DNA from: Mya arenaria
Taxonomy: Eukaryota > Mollusca > Bivalvia > Myida > Myidae
Assembly (NCBI RefSeq): GCF_026914265.1
Contig: NC_069124.1
Span: 86,700,915-86,764,914 of the forward strand
Direction: 5' to 3'
Length of the DNA stretch: 64,000 bases
The translations under genes were made by a program, and so were the position numbers. Below the pieces are notes generated by a model. It was not told the DNA's origin, made no database searches, and worked only from the letters and a program-made list of their open reading frames with translations. The number at the start of each line of letters is the position of its first letter. Position 1 is the first letter of the stretch. Positions 47,502-60,974 of this stretch are shown piece after piece.

Positions 47502-47551
47502 TCTCTACGGTTCAGATTACCAGACTAGTACTATAGAACCTTTACTATGTA

Positions 47552-47557
47552 AATAAA
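47552..47557 (+). terminator. Polyadenylation signal of the TRIM-like gene
   Basis: AATAAA lies 51 bp after the stop codon, inside an AT-rich 3' flank. Confidence 0.6.
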
Positions 47558-49457
47558 CTAATAGTTTTAAAACATTTTGCACATTTTTAATAACAACATG
47601 GTTATACTGGTCTTTGATGTTGAAATATATAGCCTTTGGAAACATTTTAAAGAATGATGGTTTGAGAGAAAGGAAGATAGATGTGCAATATTATTAATAT
47701 TATGTAACAATAAAAATATTAACTATATGAATACGTTTATTTCTTATTTTATTTTTGTAATCAATCAATAACAGCAGTAACATTTTAACAAATGGTGCAC
47801 TTTTAATATAACATGTTTCTACGGTAACAATAATGACTGCAGGTATAGCTGCAACAGTTATACATTTATATGGATAGCATTTCCTCATGCTAAGAACAAT
47901 ATAAATAACAAGTTCACATGTACTTGTTTTATCATGCAACAATCACATTTCATTACTTGCATACCTTTATATAGAAATGACAACCTTTTACATAAAGTAA
48001 TATTTTTAATTTCATTTTCAAGAACTGTCATTAAATATTTTTTATTCTTAAAATGATCGTCTGTGCACGTACTGTATAAATCAACTTTTAGCCAGGAGTC
48101 GAGATAGTGCATGCAAAATGATCAATCTATTGCAATCCTACTTCTGTCTAAGTCCGAACTTACATTCTTGAAAGAACTGTTACCTTGACACTTGAACTTG
48201 TTACATGCCTTTTTACAAGACATATTGATTATAAATAAATATATATACATGTAGTGTGAACATTATTTGAGCCGCATCGCGCGAATTTGGGCCTTCGGAC
48301 ATAATTATTACAAATTAGTCCCGACATATTTTGACTGCATTAATAGTCTGTTTTTGAATTGGCCAAATGTATTAAAAATACAAAAATGATTCATCATGAT
48401 TATCTTAATTTATGTTACGAAAATCATTTAAATTATAAGCTAGTTGTAATATTGATACGTTAATTTTGTAACTAGTTATGTGAATGAAGTCAAACTTAGT
48501 ATTCAAAATGCGCAATACATGGTCTCACTTGTAAACACTTATCTTACTTAATTTAAGTGATATCATTTAATTCAAATACCTTAAAACATTACTATAGCAA
48601 ATTTATGTCCCAAGAAGGCCCAAAATCATGCGTTGCGGCTCATTTTATATCGAGTTATTTCAAAATCCTTCAAAGACTAAGTAACAGCCAAGAAACATAA
48701 CAAACTGAACAGATGTACATAATTGACCTCTGATTGTAACCTAGAGATAGGTTCTTTAAAGTTTACTCACCAGACTTCAAGGTACAATCATGTACAATCA
48801 TATAAATTAAGAATACTTGGTGACACATATCATTTTGGAACCATCAGAAAAGGTGTAATGAGAATATGTGAAAAAAATGAGACATACATTACAAACAAGC
48901 TTTTTTGACCTTAACATATTGCAAAATAGGTCCTTTCACACCCAATTTCAATTGGAAAAAAGAACAAAATTATTGACTGCAATTAAAACTTTATAATGCT
49001 TTTTGGGTCATTTTATATATTTGTCAACAGTAAGAAATGCCCTTTAAAATGCCACCAAAATAATATGGGGTCACCAGGCATAGGAAGACAACATGGTCTA
49101 TGTCTTGATTAGCTTATTTGAATATTTGAACATGTATATGAATTCATTATATATATTGTCTACTTGAGAACAGCTACTTGTAACTGCTGGAAGATGCATG
49201 GAATTATGACATTCTATGTATGACAGCACTGGGTTTCTATCATCACTTGACCATGACTGACCACCAGGTCATATTCTTATGCTCACATGAGAAACAGCTT
49301 ATCACAAAACCTGCTTCAAAACAACACCACAACCTTTTTGCTTTTACATCAGTGACCACTGCATCAATAGTTTCATCCAATCTGACATATAAGTAAAGCA
49401 CAAGTTAACAATACAGCTTGCACAGTAGACTGGTCTCTGTTTACCGGAAGATGCCAT
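47558..49457. other. Convergent intergenic region, nothing recognised
   Basis: AT-rich sequence between the TRIM-like gene and the 3' end of POLR3G. I see no supportable exon or repeat unit. The POLR3G 3' UTR should occupy its right end. Confidence 0.35.
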
Positions 49458-52400
49458 TCAATAGACAGGTCCCTCATCATCATCACCATCATCATCTCCA
49501 TAACCTTCACCATTGTCAAAGTAACTGACCGCATAGTCTGTCTCCTGCAACACAAGCATTAGCATATACAATGGACACTTCATCATTATAGACTTTTCAT
49601 TCATCAGATAGATTAATATGACACATAGTTGTGTAACATGCGAGACCAACAAACACCAACAGATCCCTTCAGAGAAAAGCATGCTCAACCCTGAAGGGAT
49701 CCGCTGGTCTGCATAAACAGTAAATTCTCAATCCACACAGAACCTAACCAAGTCGGTACCTAACAATTCTTGACAAACATACCTATTTTTTTATATATAT
49801 AGTATGTATGCACTGTGCTTTTTGTGGAGTTTTGTGCTGTTCTTCTATGTTTCTTGTTTGTGATTTTGTGTTCTATGTCTTTGGCGTTTGCCCAGTGCCA
49901 CAAAACCGGGTTTATGTTTAAACTTTTTGCATAAATTTTGCTTATTTGCATATTACCAACCAAGTAAACATACGTACTATGAACGTACCAGTCCTTCTAT
50001 ATCGGAATGTTATACTATGAACACACATCCGCCGCCTACAGCGGACCGTTACATTACCAACCAAGAACATGCCTACAGCAGACCATTACAGTTGTCAAAG
50101 CATGTTCCCTCAGGTTTGGCTATTGTTTATACCCCACTCAACAAATGATGGATTGTTTGATTCAGCAGAAGAGACCACCATAGCATGTGGATGAGTCGCC
50201 CTCAAGACCCAAGTCCCTGCCTTCAAGGTCAAAGTCACATCAACCTTCTGAACTATCAGCTTTTAGTATGTTTTGCTGTATGAGCCTTACTGATAATATT
50301 TTGTGTCGGTCCATATCTTTTTCATGGTTGGATTAAAAATTATTTGGCAGACGTGACCACAAAAGCATAAGAACGTCTCACGCACAAGACCTGTGTCCCT
50401 ACGGTCAAGGTCAAAGCAACCTTCTGAACTTAGTATGTTTTGATATATAAACCTTTTGATAATAGTTTGTGTACGGTCCATATCTTTGTCATTTAAATTT
50501 GTTTTTAAAATTATTTGGCAGAAATGACAACCATATATATATAGTATGAGAACATGTTGTCTTCAAGAGCCATGTCCCTACATTTGAGGTCATGGTCATA
50601 GCAACCTTCTGAACTTAGAATGTTTTGCTACATAAGCCTTACTGGTGATATTTTGTGTCACATAACAGTACCATTTTTTTTGTCATTATTTAATGGATGC
50701 TGGATTCCCCTGGCCACATCTTTTCCATGTCACAGGTGATTCCATATACTTGTACAAGTTTCACCCAACTCTTTTATTAACACTAGTTGTGGTGCTTGAC
50801 CGATGTTCTTTATTGAGAAAAAAAAGTTGCAAACAACAAGCAGATCATAACTCCGAAATCCTCATGATCATGCCCCTTGGATACCAATATACAAGTACAG
50901 ACATTGCGGACATGATAATTTTATTATGGCTCACAATCTGTAGAACTATAACTAATATGAATCCTTGCTTCAATGCTATACCTCTTTTTCCTTTAAAAGT
51001 AAATCCCTATTACATATTCTTGTTTCAAGGTGCATGTATTCCTTGCTACATACCTCCTTTCTCCATTCCCCAAACTACTGTTTCAAGTTAGCCCTAGTTA
51101 TGTTCCTCATGCATCTCCATCCTACTCTAAATCTCTACATATTACCTCCTCCAGGTCATCTTCATCATACTCCAGTTCGTCCTCCAGGTTTGCCTCATCC
51201 TCATCATCTTCTCCTTCCTTCTTCTTCTCCTCTGCTTCCCCACCCTCCTCTGCCTCATCAACCTGTGCCTCATCCTTTTCAAGGTTCTACAACACCATAG
51301 AAGTTTACATTACCTACATTAACACCTACGCAGTCATTTTGAAATCAAAATTAAAACCTTTTCAATGCGTTGAAAATTATTAAAAATGTAAAAGTATATT
51401 TTTAGCAGAAGAAAGTATTTATCAAAGATGTACACATAAATTATTTTGGATAAATTGGTTTTCATTTTATTGTTTGAACAAGGGTCTTACTTCTAGAGCT
51501 TTAGCAATATCTTCCTCCTTCACTTTCACACTTTCTTTCTTCCTTTGTGGAATGTTTGGTACAGCTGAAGTCCTCAGCTTCTTCACCTTTCTTTCTCTGA
51601 CCTTGAGCTCAGCTGGGAACCTGTTCCAGTCTGAATAACATAATGTTTACATGCCAATCAATGTCTATTTTTCATTCGACAATTATTAAAGCCATAAGTA
51701 GTTGCTGTTGATATCATAGGCATGACTTTATTATTTTTTTCGGAATTTTATGGCTTTCACAGAGTAACAATGACATCCTTTAATGATTATGGCTCTTCGT
51801 AGCAAAAGTGTGATAATTGTTTACTTAAGAAAAGAACAGCAAAGTGGCCTTCTCTTTGATGTAATAAAACAGCTAAGTCAATTAAAACAGCAAAGTTATT
51901 GCCAGAATTGCCCTCAAGCATGTCTCCTGACTATTTGGGGATGTGGAATGGCAAACAATATTTGTTAATTACAATTTCATTTTTCACTGACTAATCTGTT
52001 TTTTAACTACATGTGTTTTTCTGTTACTGAAATTGGTCTGGCTTGATCATTATCAGTTCAGACCGGCAATTTGTCCAGCCCTGGTTTGTGTAAGATTTCC
52101 ACTGACTAAGTCATATATTGGATCAAAATTATATCAAATATTGGACCAACTCTTAGAAACCCTGATGCTGAAAACAAGACTGTGACATTTGTTCAAACAA
52201 GTTTATACACAGACACTACAAGTATTAAACATGACACCAATATTTGCAAACCCTACATCCCTATTCAAAAATGCTCTTAACAAAGACACACACATACCTG
52301 GAGTGAAAGTCTCTCCAGAGTCCTGTTGGTTGAGCTGGTACTTGTCAGTGTATCGTTCAATGTCCTTCTTCTTTTCACCAAGGGTCAGGAAGTACTTGGA

Positions 52401-52493
52401 CTTCCTGAGAGAGCCAACAAACTCCTGCTTTAGAGCCACTATGTACTGCATATCCTCATCTTCAACCAGCGGAACTGGTTTAAATTCCTGGTT
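49458..52493 (-). CDS. POLR3G: DNA-directed RNA polymerase III subunit RPC7, 5' exon(s) not found
   Basis: RPC7 is part of the Pol III-specific RPC3-RPC6-RPC7 heterotrimer needed for initiation at tRNA and 5S genes. Four exons join in phase: 52493-52298, 51630-51491, 51286-51146, 49544-49458. They encode FKPVPLVEDEDMQYIVALKQ ... KDIERYTDKYQL; then DWNRFPAELKVRERKVKKL; then a Glu/Asp-rich stretch ending YDEDDLEE; then TDYAVSYFDNGEGYGDDDG and an acidic end EGPVY. This matches vertebrate POLR3G/POLR3GL in order, including the acidic tail. The conserved N-terminal exon (Gly/Arg-rich start through a PPPLFP-like motif) was not found in the window; it lies in unassigned sequence or beyond the edge. 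Confidence 0.9.
50190..50690 (-). repeat. ~177-bp tandem repeat in POLR3G last intron
   Basis: Three diverged units carry AACCTTCTGAACTTAGTATG, ATTTTGTGTCGGTCCATATC and a 'TCAAGGTCAAAG' motif. Confidence 0.7.
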
Positions 52494-52735
52494 CTGAAAC
52501 ACATTTACAATTCAATGTCTGTGACGCTACAAACTAACACTAAATGTATATAAATATATGAATGCCAGATAAATCCCCAATTCTTGTTACGGTATTTCTT
52601 AAACATTAGAAAATTGAGAAAAAAAGAGAAGTATCATTAGCCCATTTGGTCAAATATATTGTATAATACAGATTCAATTATATAATTTTCAATTTATGGA
52701 TATGGCATCATTCCAGTGAAATTTTAAAAGAATGT

Positions 52736-53264
52736 TATTCAAATTCAAATCATTTATTTGATAAAGGCCACCGGCCCAAAACAATCATTATGTACAAACA
52801 AACACAAATGAGACAATTACAGGTGAATGGTGAACACAAGTTACATGTGAAAATTATTTGGCATATAATATATGTAGTGATAAATGTGCATATAATACCA
52901 TGTACAAAGTAGAACAACCTTATATATAGTTATGAATAAATATATATCAGTATGGTGTTTTTCAACACTGTTGTGGTAAATTATTATTCACAAATTCTTC
53001 CCGCAGTTTTAAGGCATAGAAGATAAACATTGCTAAGTTATTAACAGTGCTATCTGTTGTTGTGTTCAGTAAGAGATGAAATTTATGCATGTTCGGATTA
53101 TTGTAATACTTGCTGGGGAGATATTTGATCCTCAGATCATTAAAAGTAGTGCATTTCATTATGAAATGGTACTCAGTCTCAACCTCTAATTGACATATTT
53201 TACAAATTCTATTTTCATAGGGAGTATTATAATATCTGCCTGATTCAACTTCTATTATAGAATG
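52736..53264 (-). mobile_element. 5'-truncated LINE (CR1/L2-like) fragment
   Basis: The minus-strand frame encodes ESGRYYNTPYENRICKICQ, then ETEYHFIMKCTTFNDLR, then YLPSKYYNNPNMHKF and LAMFIFYALKLREEF before a stop. The R-x-C-x2-C ... E-x-H-x4-C zinc-knuckle-like tail is typical of LINE ORF2 C-termini. The 3' end carries GGCCGGTGGCCTTTATCAAA and an A-rich, ATTTGA-type tail. Only the last ~100 codons remain. It lies upstream of the POLR3G exons on the same strand. Confidence 0.75.
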
Positions 53265-54119
53265 TTATTGCTAAGACTTATCATTAATTTAAGGTAGCCT
53301 AGGTTTGGTTCTTACTTTAATCAGTTCTAACTAAGGTAAACAGACAATAATGTCATCTTGTATAATGTTAGCCCATCCCCAATGACCAGGTCCAGACTCG
53401 GAGCCCATACAGACAAGATTGAAACACAATATGGGTGATTATGGTCCAGGATGAAACTTTGACTAAAAATTAAGTTTCATTTGTTTCCAATGCTCATGAG
53501 AAAATTTGACTTGGATGCATGTGGGTCAGATTTTTCAATCTGTACCATAACACATGATTGATCTCATTCAATAGACTACCAGATAAATCGGCCCCTTACT
53601 AAAATCGATCCCCGGCTGAAACAGTTACAATTTTTGGCCCCTTACCATACTGGCCCTATCCTGTAGACAATTTGGCCCCTGAATACAGAGATGTTTCGGC
53701 TCTTCTTTCTTTAATTAAATATGTTAAACAATATACATATGTATTTTGTTAAAACTGTTAAATAGAAATATATCAATAAAGGAAAAATTGTCTTCAATCA
53801 AAGCATCCCTTGCTAGGCAAACTTTGGGTGTTGTAAGTGTGAACAAGGCAGTCCAAAAGACGGCTATATCCCACGCCGTTGTTTTTAGTCTATATTTTGT
53901 TTTTCTAGCAACCTGACTGGTACGTTGAAATATTCTTGGATATATGAACATATTATAAAAGGATATTTGTTAAAGTTACTCATAGTGTGTGTAGTGTAGG
54001 TAAGATGTCAAGGTTATTTTGGCTAAAAAAAAGAAGAAAAATGAGTCCTTGATTTATATCATCCACAAAATAGCAAGTATTTTCGATACAGTTATATGGT
54101 AATCCATCAATGCATTTAA
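53265..54119. other. No gene recognised
   Basis: A 75-aa minus-strand frame at 53724-53951 has no domain or splice context. A region rich in GGCCCCTTAC-type phrases (53590-53690) is partly echoed near 54730-54800 and may belong to a repeat. Confidence 0.3.
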
Positions 54120-54725
54120 GTAAGTTAGAGCGCGGACACGAGCATGTGTACTCTGACCTTTAAATGTCTCGTGTGACCTTGACCTTTGAGGTATGGACCC
54201 GGGTCAAGGTCACTGCACATTGCTCAATGAGGACAACATTTGTACCAAGTAATATGGTAATCCATCAATGCATTATAAGTAAGTTAAAGCGTGGATACAA
54301 GCATGTGTTCTCTGACCTTTAAATGTCTCGTGTTACCTTGACCTTTGAAGTATGGACCTGGGTCAAGGTCACTGCACATCGTCTCAATGAGGACAACATT
54401 TGTAACAAGTAATATGGTAATCCATCAAAGCATAAGTAAGTTATAGTGTGGACACGAGCATGTGTGTACTCTGACCTTTAAATGTCTCGTGTGACCTTGA
54501 CCTTTGAGGTATGGACCCGGGTCAAGGTCTGTGCACATCATCTCAATGAGGACATTATTTGTACCAAGTAATATGGTAAGTCATCAATGCATAAGTAAGT
54601 TATAGCCCGGACAAGAAATGTTACGGACAGCCAGACAGATCTACAGTAAAACAGACTGACAGATGGACGAAGTGCATTCCTAAAATCCCCTCCCCACTCT
54701 GTGGCGGGGGATTAAAAATATGTTC
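54120..54725 (+). repeat. ~154-bp tandem repeat, three units, hairpin-ended
   Basis: Units contain CGTGTGACCTTGACCTTTGA, GACCCGGGTCAAGGTC and CATCAATGCATAAGTAAGTT. The array ends with a GACAGATGGACGAAGTGC tail and the imperfect hairpin ATCCCCTCCCCACTCTGTGG...GGGGGAT. Confidence 0.85.
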
Positions 54726-55359
54726 AAAGAGGGGCTGAAATGGCAGGGCCGAAATGTCTCAAGAGCCGATTTAATAGTAGGCTGATTTGTAGTCCATATA
54801 AACAGTGGCCCCAGAGTCTTTTATTTTTGTTTTGGCATATATCCAACTTGTTGTTTTCTTAGTCAAGAATTACAGTTCTCAGCGCTAAGTATATTGAGCA
54901 GAAAGATAACTGGCACCTGCTAGATAGTTTAAGAATTGCGATGATTTGTTGACAGATCGATCTGAACTTGTGATTCATGAAACACTGAAAGTGTAATGAT
55001 GAAAAGGAATTGGCTAAAAATAATTTATGTGCAACTTTTGTGCTTTTATTTAAAGTGCTGTGTTCAATATTGTGAGGTTACAATTGAAGAATATATTTTA
55101 CATTGGTATGAATCAGTTGTCTTGTGGCGTTTAAGGAATAAAAGAAATTCCAAATGTTGGAAAAAAGTTCCCTATACTAGCAATAACAACGTAAAAAATT
55201 AATTTCATGCGGTATAGTAAAGTGATATATCATTTTAAAGGTTACGTCATTACAAACTCAAATATGCACATTTTTGATAGAATTATGGCCCTTTTAATTT
55301 TACATTTTTATCAATTTTTCTGCCAAAATAGGTCAAATTCAAAACTTCCGAATTTAAAT

Positions 55360-55990
55360 GGAACAAGAGATGTTAGTGAAACATTTATGCCCCCTTGGGA
55401 GCCAAATTGTTAGTAGGATTTGGACACTTAAATAAAATATGGACAATCAGAAAACCTTTTTTCAGCTTACAGTCACACTGACCTTGACCTTTGACCCACT
55501 GACCTCAAAATCAATAGGGTTCATCTGCTGGTCATGACCAATAAGCCTACCTAGTATGAGGTCCCTGGGTCAAAGCGTTCTCAAGTTATTGATCGGAAAC
55601 CGTTTTTCATGTTAAGGTCACACTGACCTTGACCTTTGACCCACTGACCTCAAAATCAATAGGGTTCATCTGCTGGTCATGACCAATACACCTACCAAGT
55701 ATGAGGTTCCTGGGTCAAAGCGTTCTCAAGTTATTGATCGGAAACCGTTTTTCATGTAAAGGTCACACTGACCTTGACCTTTGACCCACTGACCTCAAAA
55801 TCAATAGGGTTCATCTGCTGGTGATGACCAATACACATACCAAGTATGAGGTCCCTCGGTCAAAGCGTTCTCAAGTTATTGATCGGAAACCATTTGGTAT
55901 TCCGACCGACCGACAGACAGACAGACCGACCGACCGACCGACCGACATGTGCAAAACAATATACCCCACTTTTTTCAAAAGGGGGCATAA
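55360..55990 (+). repeat. ~147-bp tandem repeat, three units, ACCG tract and GGGGGCAT end
   Basis: It starts ACAAGAGATGTTAGTGAAAC near ATGCCCCC. The three units TGACCTTGACCTTTGACCCA ... TCAAGTTATTGATCGGAAAC are nearly identical. The tail is ACCGACCGACCG then CCCCACTTTT...AAAGGGGGCAT. The unit at the window's right edge (63905-64000) is the same family. Confidence 0.9.
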
Positions 55991-57290
55991 TAAATAATGT
56001 AAAACAACACATTTTGTTTATTTTCTATCAATTTAATACACATTCCTAAATATCAGAGCTTACACAATGTTTTAAGCAATTTATTTCACGATAAAAAAAT
56101 GATGAAAAAATGTCTTAAGAAATTTTAAAAAATGCCATATATTTTGAAGAATCAGCTAGCAATAAGGTAAAAGTCAAAGAACATTTACATTCTTCCATTC
56201 ACAGCTTGACTGTTGCATTTTACAATTAATAGTATAATAAATTTGAAGATGAAAGGCAAACAAAAAATTAGTTGCCATGGTAACCATTCAATAAAAATGC
56301 TAAGAAACCGCTTCTTGTTTAAAAGAATTATGTATATCTTGCATTGATTTGCCTGACAATTGTAAAAAAGGTGAACTTTAACCCATCTAGCAATTCTAAA
56401 TATTTTAATATAAGTATGAGATTGTCAGCAATTTTTTATGGTTAAATTATAATTGTAATTGTATACAAAGTATGACCAAATGAATAAAAAATAACAGAAA
56501 TATTTCACTGACTGAAGCGGACATGCTAAAAAAGTATCTCATTGAAAATAATTACAATTTCCTAAGAAAACTAGACTCTTGTTACCATGGCAACTGTTTA
56601 AATTGACACACTTATTCAATATCAATGCATACACATGTATAACAAACCTATACTTTGACTGTTAACACTTTATCTACTTACTTAATAATTCACTTATGGA
56701 AAATATTTAGTACTAATAACAAGATTGTAACTGTGTATTTAATAGCTGAAAACGCAAAAATATTAAATGATTGGTGAATGCTTAAATATTTACTGTGATC
56801 TACTATGATCTTAAATGGTAGAAATACTGTGTTTTATGAACATTTCCTTCAAGTTAAAATAGGTATTCTTCATTAGAACCATTGTTTTCGACATTTATTC
56901 ATCCTTTTTGGAATAATAAAACAATAGTATTAATTGTGGTAAATCTAATGTGGGAGTAAGAGTGCAACTTTAAAAGAACTGACTTATTTTTAAATTGACA
57001 TGGAAACTATAAACACGAATAATACCACTTACATTTTAGAAACAAACAAAATGACAATATTTCTGTTTCAAACCAAATTTAAAATTCTTTTGTGGTTAAT
57101 TATTGGATTCAAAATGTGCATAGATTTGGAATCAAAATGTCCATGCATGTATTTGTAACCAATCATTACATGTGAAGTTTTACACATAAAAAGACAACAT
57201 TTTATATGGAAACATTTTCACTCAATAATCACTCAAAAAATGAAGGAACTGTTCATGCTGTACCAGGGTATATGGAAGTGCAGATACTTC
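55991..57290. other. AT-rich, no gene recognised
   Basis: I see neither coding exon nor tandem structure. It includes the presumed 3' UTR of the minus-strand gene ending at 57291. Confidence 0.3.
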
Positions 57291-58284
57291 TTATTGCAAG
57301 AAAATTAATCCTCTTTGCACTACACTGTAATCTTGGATATTGCAGGAATTGAGAGAGAATCTGTGAGACACTTCATGGTATGACTGTTGCATGATAGAAC
57401 CAAAGTCAAATACTGTCAAATTACACCAAGCTGATTTTTTCTCAGAAACCATCATGAGCCTGAAAATATAACAAAGGAATGTGTTGATTTCAATACACAT
57501 GTACACAAAATAAACTACATGCATTCAGTTTATATGGCAACATACATATACAGATGTATACATACAGTTTAAAAAGGTTTTATCACAATTCATTAAGGGA
57601 ATACATTACATTACCAGATATTATCTTAATAAAGTTGACATAAATACAGAGAGAAGTAAGGAATTTCTTATTTAAAACTTAATACTGTTCAACATTATTG
57701 TCCACTTTTTGTACATAGCAAATAACTTTTTTCTTTATAATAATTTATTTTTCCTTTCCAAATTATTCCTCAAAAAGGTCTACATTATATAATTTACAGA
57801 GCAAAAAAATACAATCTGACAAAAAAGTACATACAATTAGGTTACTTAATCTGCATCAGTCAGGTGAGAGTGAAACTGAAAGTAAAAAGAAACATATTAA
57901 AGATAATTATGTATTATTCAGAGAGGGACAACTATGTATATAAAAAATTATATGTAATGAGGTTTGATGTCTATACACAGTTTGGTATTTATCAGAATCA
58001 ATTTAAGAATCAATTCAACTTCACAGCTTAGAAAAATGTCAAAAGCATTTATTTTACAAATAATAAAATGTGTCATCATACAAAATGTCACAGTTTATAA
58101 AGAGTTCTCAATAACTTACAAAAAGGTATAATTCCAAAGAAAATTAAGCAAATGGCATGTTCATGAGATATTCTCTGGTAAATATGCATCATAGTTCTAA
58201 GTTACCTCAGTTCTGCAATCCTTTCCACCATTCTGAGTGGCTGAATTTGAGTGGCATGAATGTATTCTATGGCTTCATATCTCA
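57291..58284 (-). CDS. Two 3' exons of an unrecognised gene
   Basis: Exon 58284-58206 has a strong acceptor (CTTTTTTCCCTTTCAG) and donor (GTAACT). It encodes RYEAIEYIHATQIQPLRMV then ERIAELR. It joins in phase to 57459-57291, encoding LMMVSEKKSAWCNLTVF ... and ending VVQRGLIFLQ, stop. The first exon looks helical and conserved in style; I cannot name the family. A possible alternative 30-nt exon lies near 57854-57883 (after ACTTTCAG) and would end the protein early. Upstream exons would lie at higher coordinates and were not found. The splice structure is tentative. Confidence 0.5.
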
Positions 58285-58679
58285 CTGAAAGGGAAAAAAG
58301 ACCAATAAATGACAAAACTGACCATCCAGGAATTGGCAGACTTACTAATGTGTAAAAATACTCATAATATTTAGTCAAAAAGTAAGGACAGCCATTTATG
58401 GAAAGTGAAGTTTAAAATCATTTTAAATGAATAATCACAACATTGAGTTGAAAATTAATGACAGCAATTGAAATCCTATCATAACAGGTATTCCAACTAG
58501 AGATTGCTTTTTTGAAAAAGCGCTTGTCTCCCCTATTGTGTGGTCGTAGCTGAGAAAAAATAAATGATGGACATGAAATTTGTAACTTTGGACTGGAGAC
58601 AAACCAACAGTGAAGTTTGGTTTATTCGATTATATTAAATAGTGAAGAGAAGAAAGTGTTGTTGATTAATCATGGAAAA

Positions 58680-60155
58680 TGTAAACGAAGTTTGCATTGT
58701 ATGAAGTTCCTGGGCGCAAGCGTTATTCAATTATTGATCGGAAACCATTTTTCAGCTCACAGTCATCGTGACCATGACCTTTTACCTACTGATCACAACA
58801 TCAATAGGGATCATCTACATAACCAACTTGCATACCAAGTATTAAGTTCTTGGGTGCAAGTGTTCTTTAGTTACTGAGCGGTAACCATTTCTTCAACTCA
58901 AGGTCATGGCAACCTTGACCTTTGACCTACTGATCTCAAAATCAATAGGGGTCATCTACTAGTCATGACCGACTAGCGTACCAAGAATGAAGTTCCTGGG
59001 TACAAGCGTTCTTAAGTTATTGAGCAGAAACCATTTTTAAGCTTAAGGTCACCGCCAACGTATCATTTTTTACCTGAAGGTAACCTTGACCTTTGACCTT
59101 TTGATCTGAAAATCAATAGGGGTCATCTTCTAGTCATGAACAACTAGCTTACCAAGTATGAAGTTCCTGAAACCAAAGGATCTTTAGTTATTGAGCGGAA
59201 ACTTTTTCTTCACTTCAAGGTCATGGCAACCTTGACCTTTGACCTAGTGATCTCAAAATCAATATGGGTCATCTTCTAGTCATGACCAACTAGCATACCA
59301 AGTATGAAATTCCTGGTTGCAAGCGTTCTCTAGTTATTGAGCGGAAACAGTTTCTTCACCTCAAGGTCACGGTGACCTTGACCATTGACCTACTGATCTC
59401 AAAATCAATAGGAGTCATCTACTAGTCATGAACAACTATGAAGTTCCTGGGTACAAGCTTTCTTTAGTTATTGAGCAGAAACCATTTTTAAGCTTAAGGT
59501 CACTGCCAACATAACATTTTTTACCTGAAGGTAACCTTGACCTTTGACCTTTTGATCTCAAAATCAATAGGAGTCATCTAATAGTCATGAACAACTAGCA
59601 TACCAAGTATGAAGTTCCTGGACCCAAAGGATCTTTAGTTATTGAGTGGAAACCGTTTCTTCACCTCAAGGTCACGTTGACCCTGATCTTTGACCTAGTG
59701 ACCCCAAATTCAATAGGGGTCATCAACTAGTCATGACCAACTAGCATACCAAGTATGAAGTTCCTGGGTCTAAGAGTTCTCAAGATAATGTTTTTTACAT
59801 TGGGGGTCGCCGCGACCTTGACCTAGTGACCCCAAAACAATAGGGATCTTCTACACCTCATGACCAACCTCCCTACCAAGTTTGGTGAACCTTGGTCAAA
59901 CCGTTCTCAAGATTTTGAGCAGAAATGTTTTTTATATTGGGGGTCGCCGCGACCTTGACCTTTGACCTAGTGACCCCAAAAACAATAGGGATCCTCTACA
60001 CCTCACGACCAACCTCCCTACCAAGTTTGGTGATCCTAGGTCATGCGGTTTTCCAGTTATCGATCGGAAACGAAGTGTGACGTACGGACGGACTACCGGA
60101 CTGACGGACAGGGCAAAAACAATATGTCTCCCCCAGAGAGGGGGAGACATAATAA
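58680..60155 (+). repeat. Large AGGTCA-rich tandem element, ~10 units
   Basis: Units of about 150 bp carry CCTTGACCTTTGACCTA, 'ATCAATAGGGGTCATC', 'CATACCAAGTATGAAGTTCC' and 'GTTATTGAGCGGAAACC'. The tail is GTACGGACGGAC, then the hairpin TGTCTCCCCCAGAGAGGGGG...AGACA. It is the longest array in the window, with several exact TGACCTTTGACCT motifs. Confidence 0.9.
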
Positions 60156-60974
60156 ATTTGAAGACTAATAATGTTTGAAAAGTTGAATATTTTTTACAGA
60201 GAGTGATTTTATAATCCAAGTGACTATACAGAACATAAAAAAATCCTGAAATTTTCACATTAAAACATTAATATGTTGAAATTTGAAACTTTCCCATCAT
60301 TATTTAAGTATAAGTTACTTAGTGAGTATGTATGATCTATAAACAATTAAAATTGGTAGGCATCCAATTCACTGTTTAGAATATTAAAAAATGCTTACTT
60401 TCTTAGTTTCAATTGTGAAATGCCTATACTGTATATAAGCCAGCCTGCATTTTTCTTATTAACCAATAAAACACTAAATGGAAACTTGGCGTTGTAATTT
60501 GATAAATTGATTTTTGGTTGTCAAGCTTATTAAATATTAATTTGTCGGGCAATGTCATTGGCAGAAACATGCGCATAAACAATAACAAATTTTATCTTGA
60601 CATATTTTTAATTAATAATTTAGAATGGCTTTAATAAAAAATAACCGCCAATTCTCCATTAGTTTATTTTCTTGTTTTAAAACCGAAAGTGACCAGATCC
60701 CTTAAGAACCCGGTCTGTTGATTTCATTAAAACCAATCACACTATCCAAAATAAAAACAATTGCAAAAGTCTTATTTATTTAAATTATAAAACATTTGAC
60801 CAATTGTCTTGCAAAAGAATTGGCAACCCCTAATAAATAGCATTCTAAATATAAAACAAGAGTGACACTCACAAAATACGCCCATCAATAATTTCTTGGA
60901 TTCTAAGACAACTTACTGTCACATTGGCCCTTTGAGAAGCAAGCTTTTCAAGAAGCAAATGATTTGGCACAATA
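60156..60974. other. AT-rich, no gene recognised
   Basis: A short minus-strand stretch at 60912-60970 (LLLEKLASQRANVT before GTAAGT) looks exon-like but has no convincing acceptor. Otherwise nothing was seen. Confidence 0.3.

Noticed and set aside
50965..51383. Plus-strand serine/proline-rich ORFs
   Set aside because: They are antisense to the acidic POLR3G exon and to its intron sequence.
60912..60970. Exon encoding LLLEKLASQRANVT before GTAAGT
   Set aside because: There is no believable acceptor; the only AG nearby lacks a pyrimidine tract and the mariner insertion disrupts the rest.
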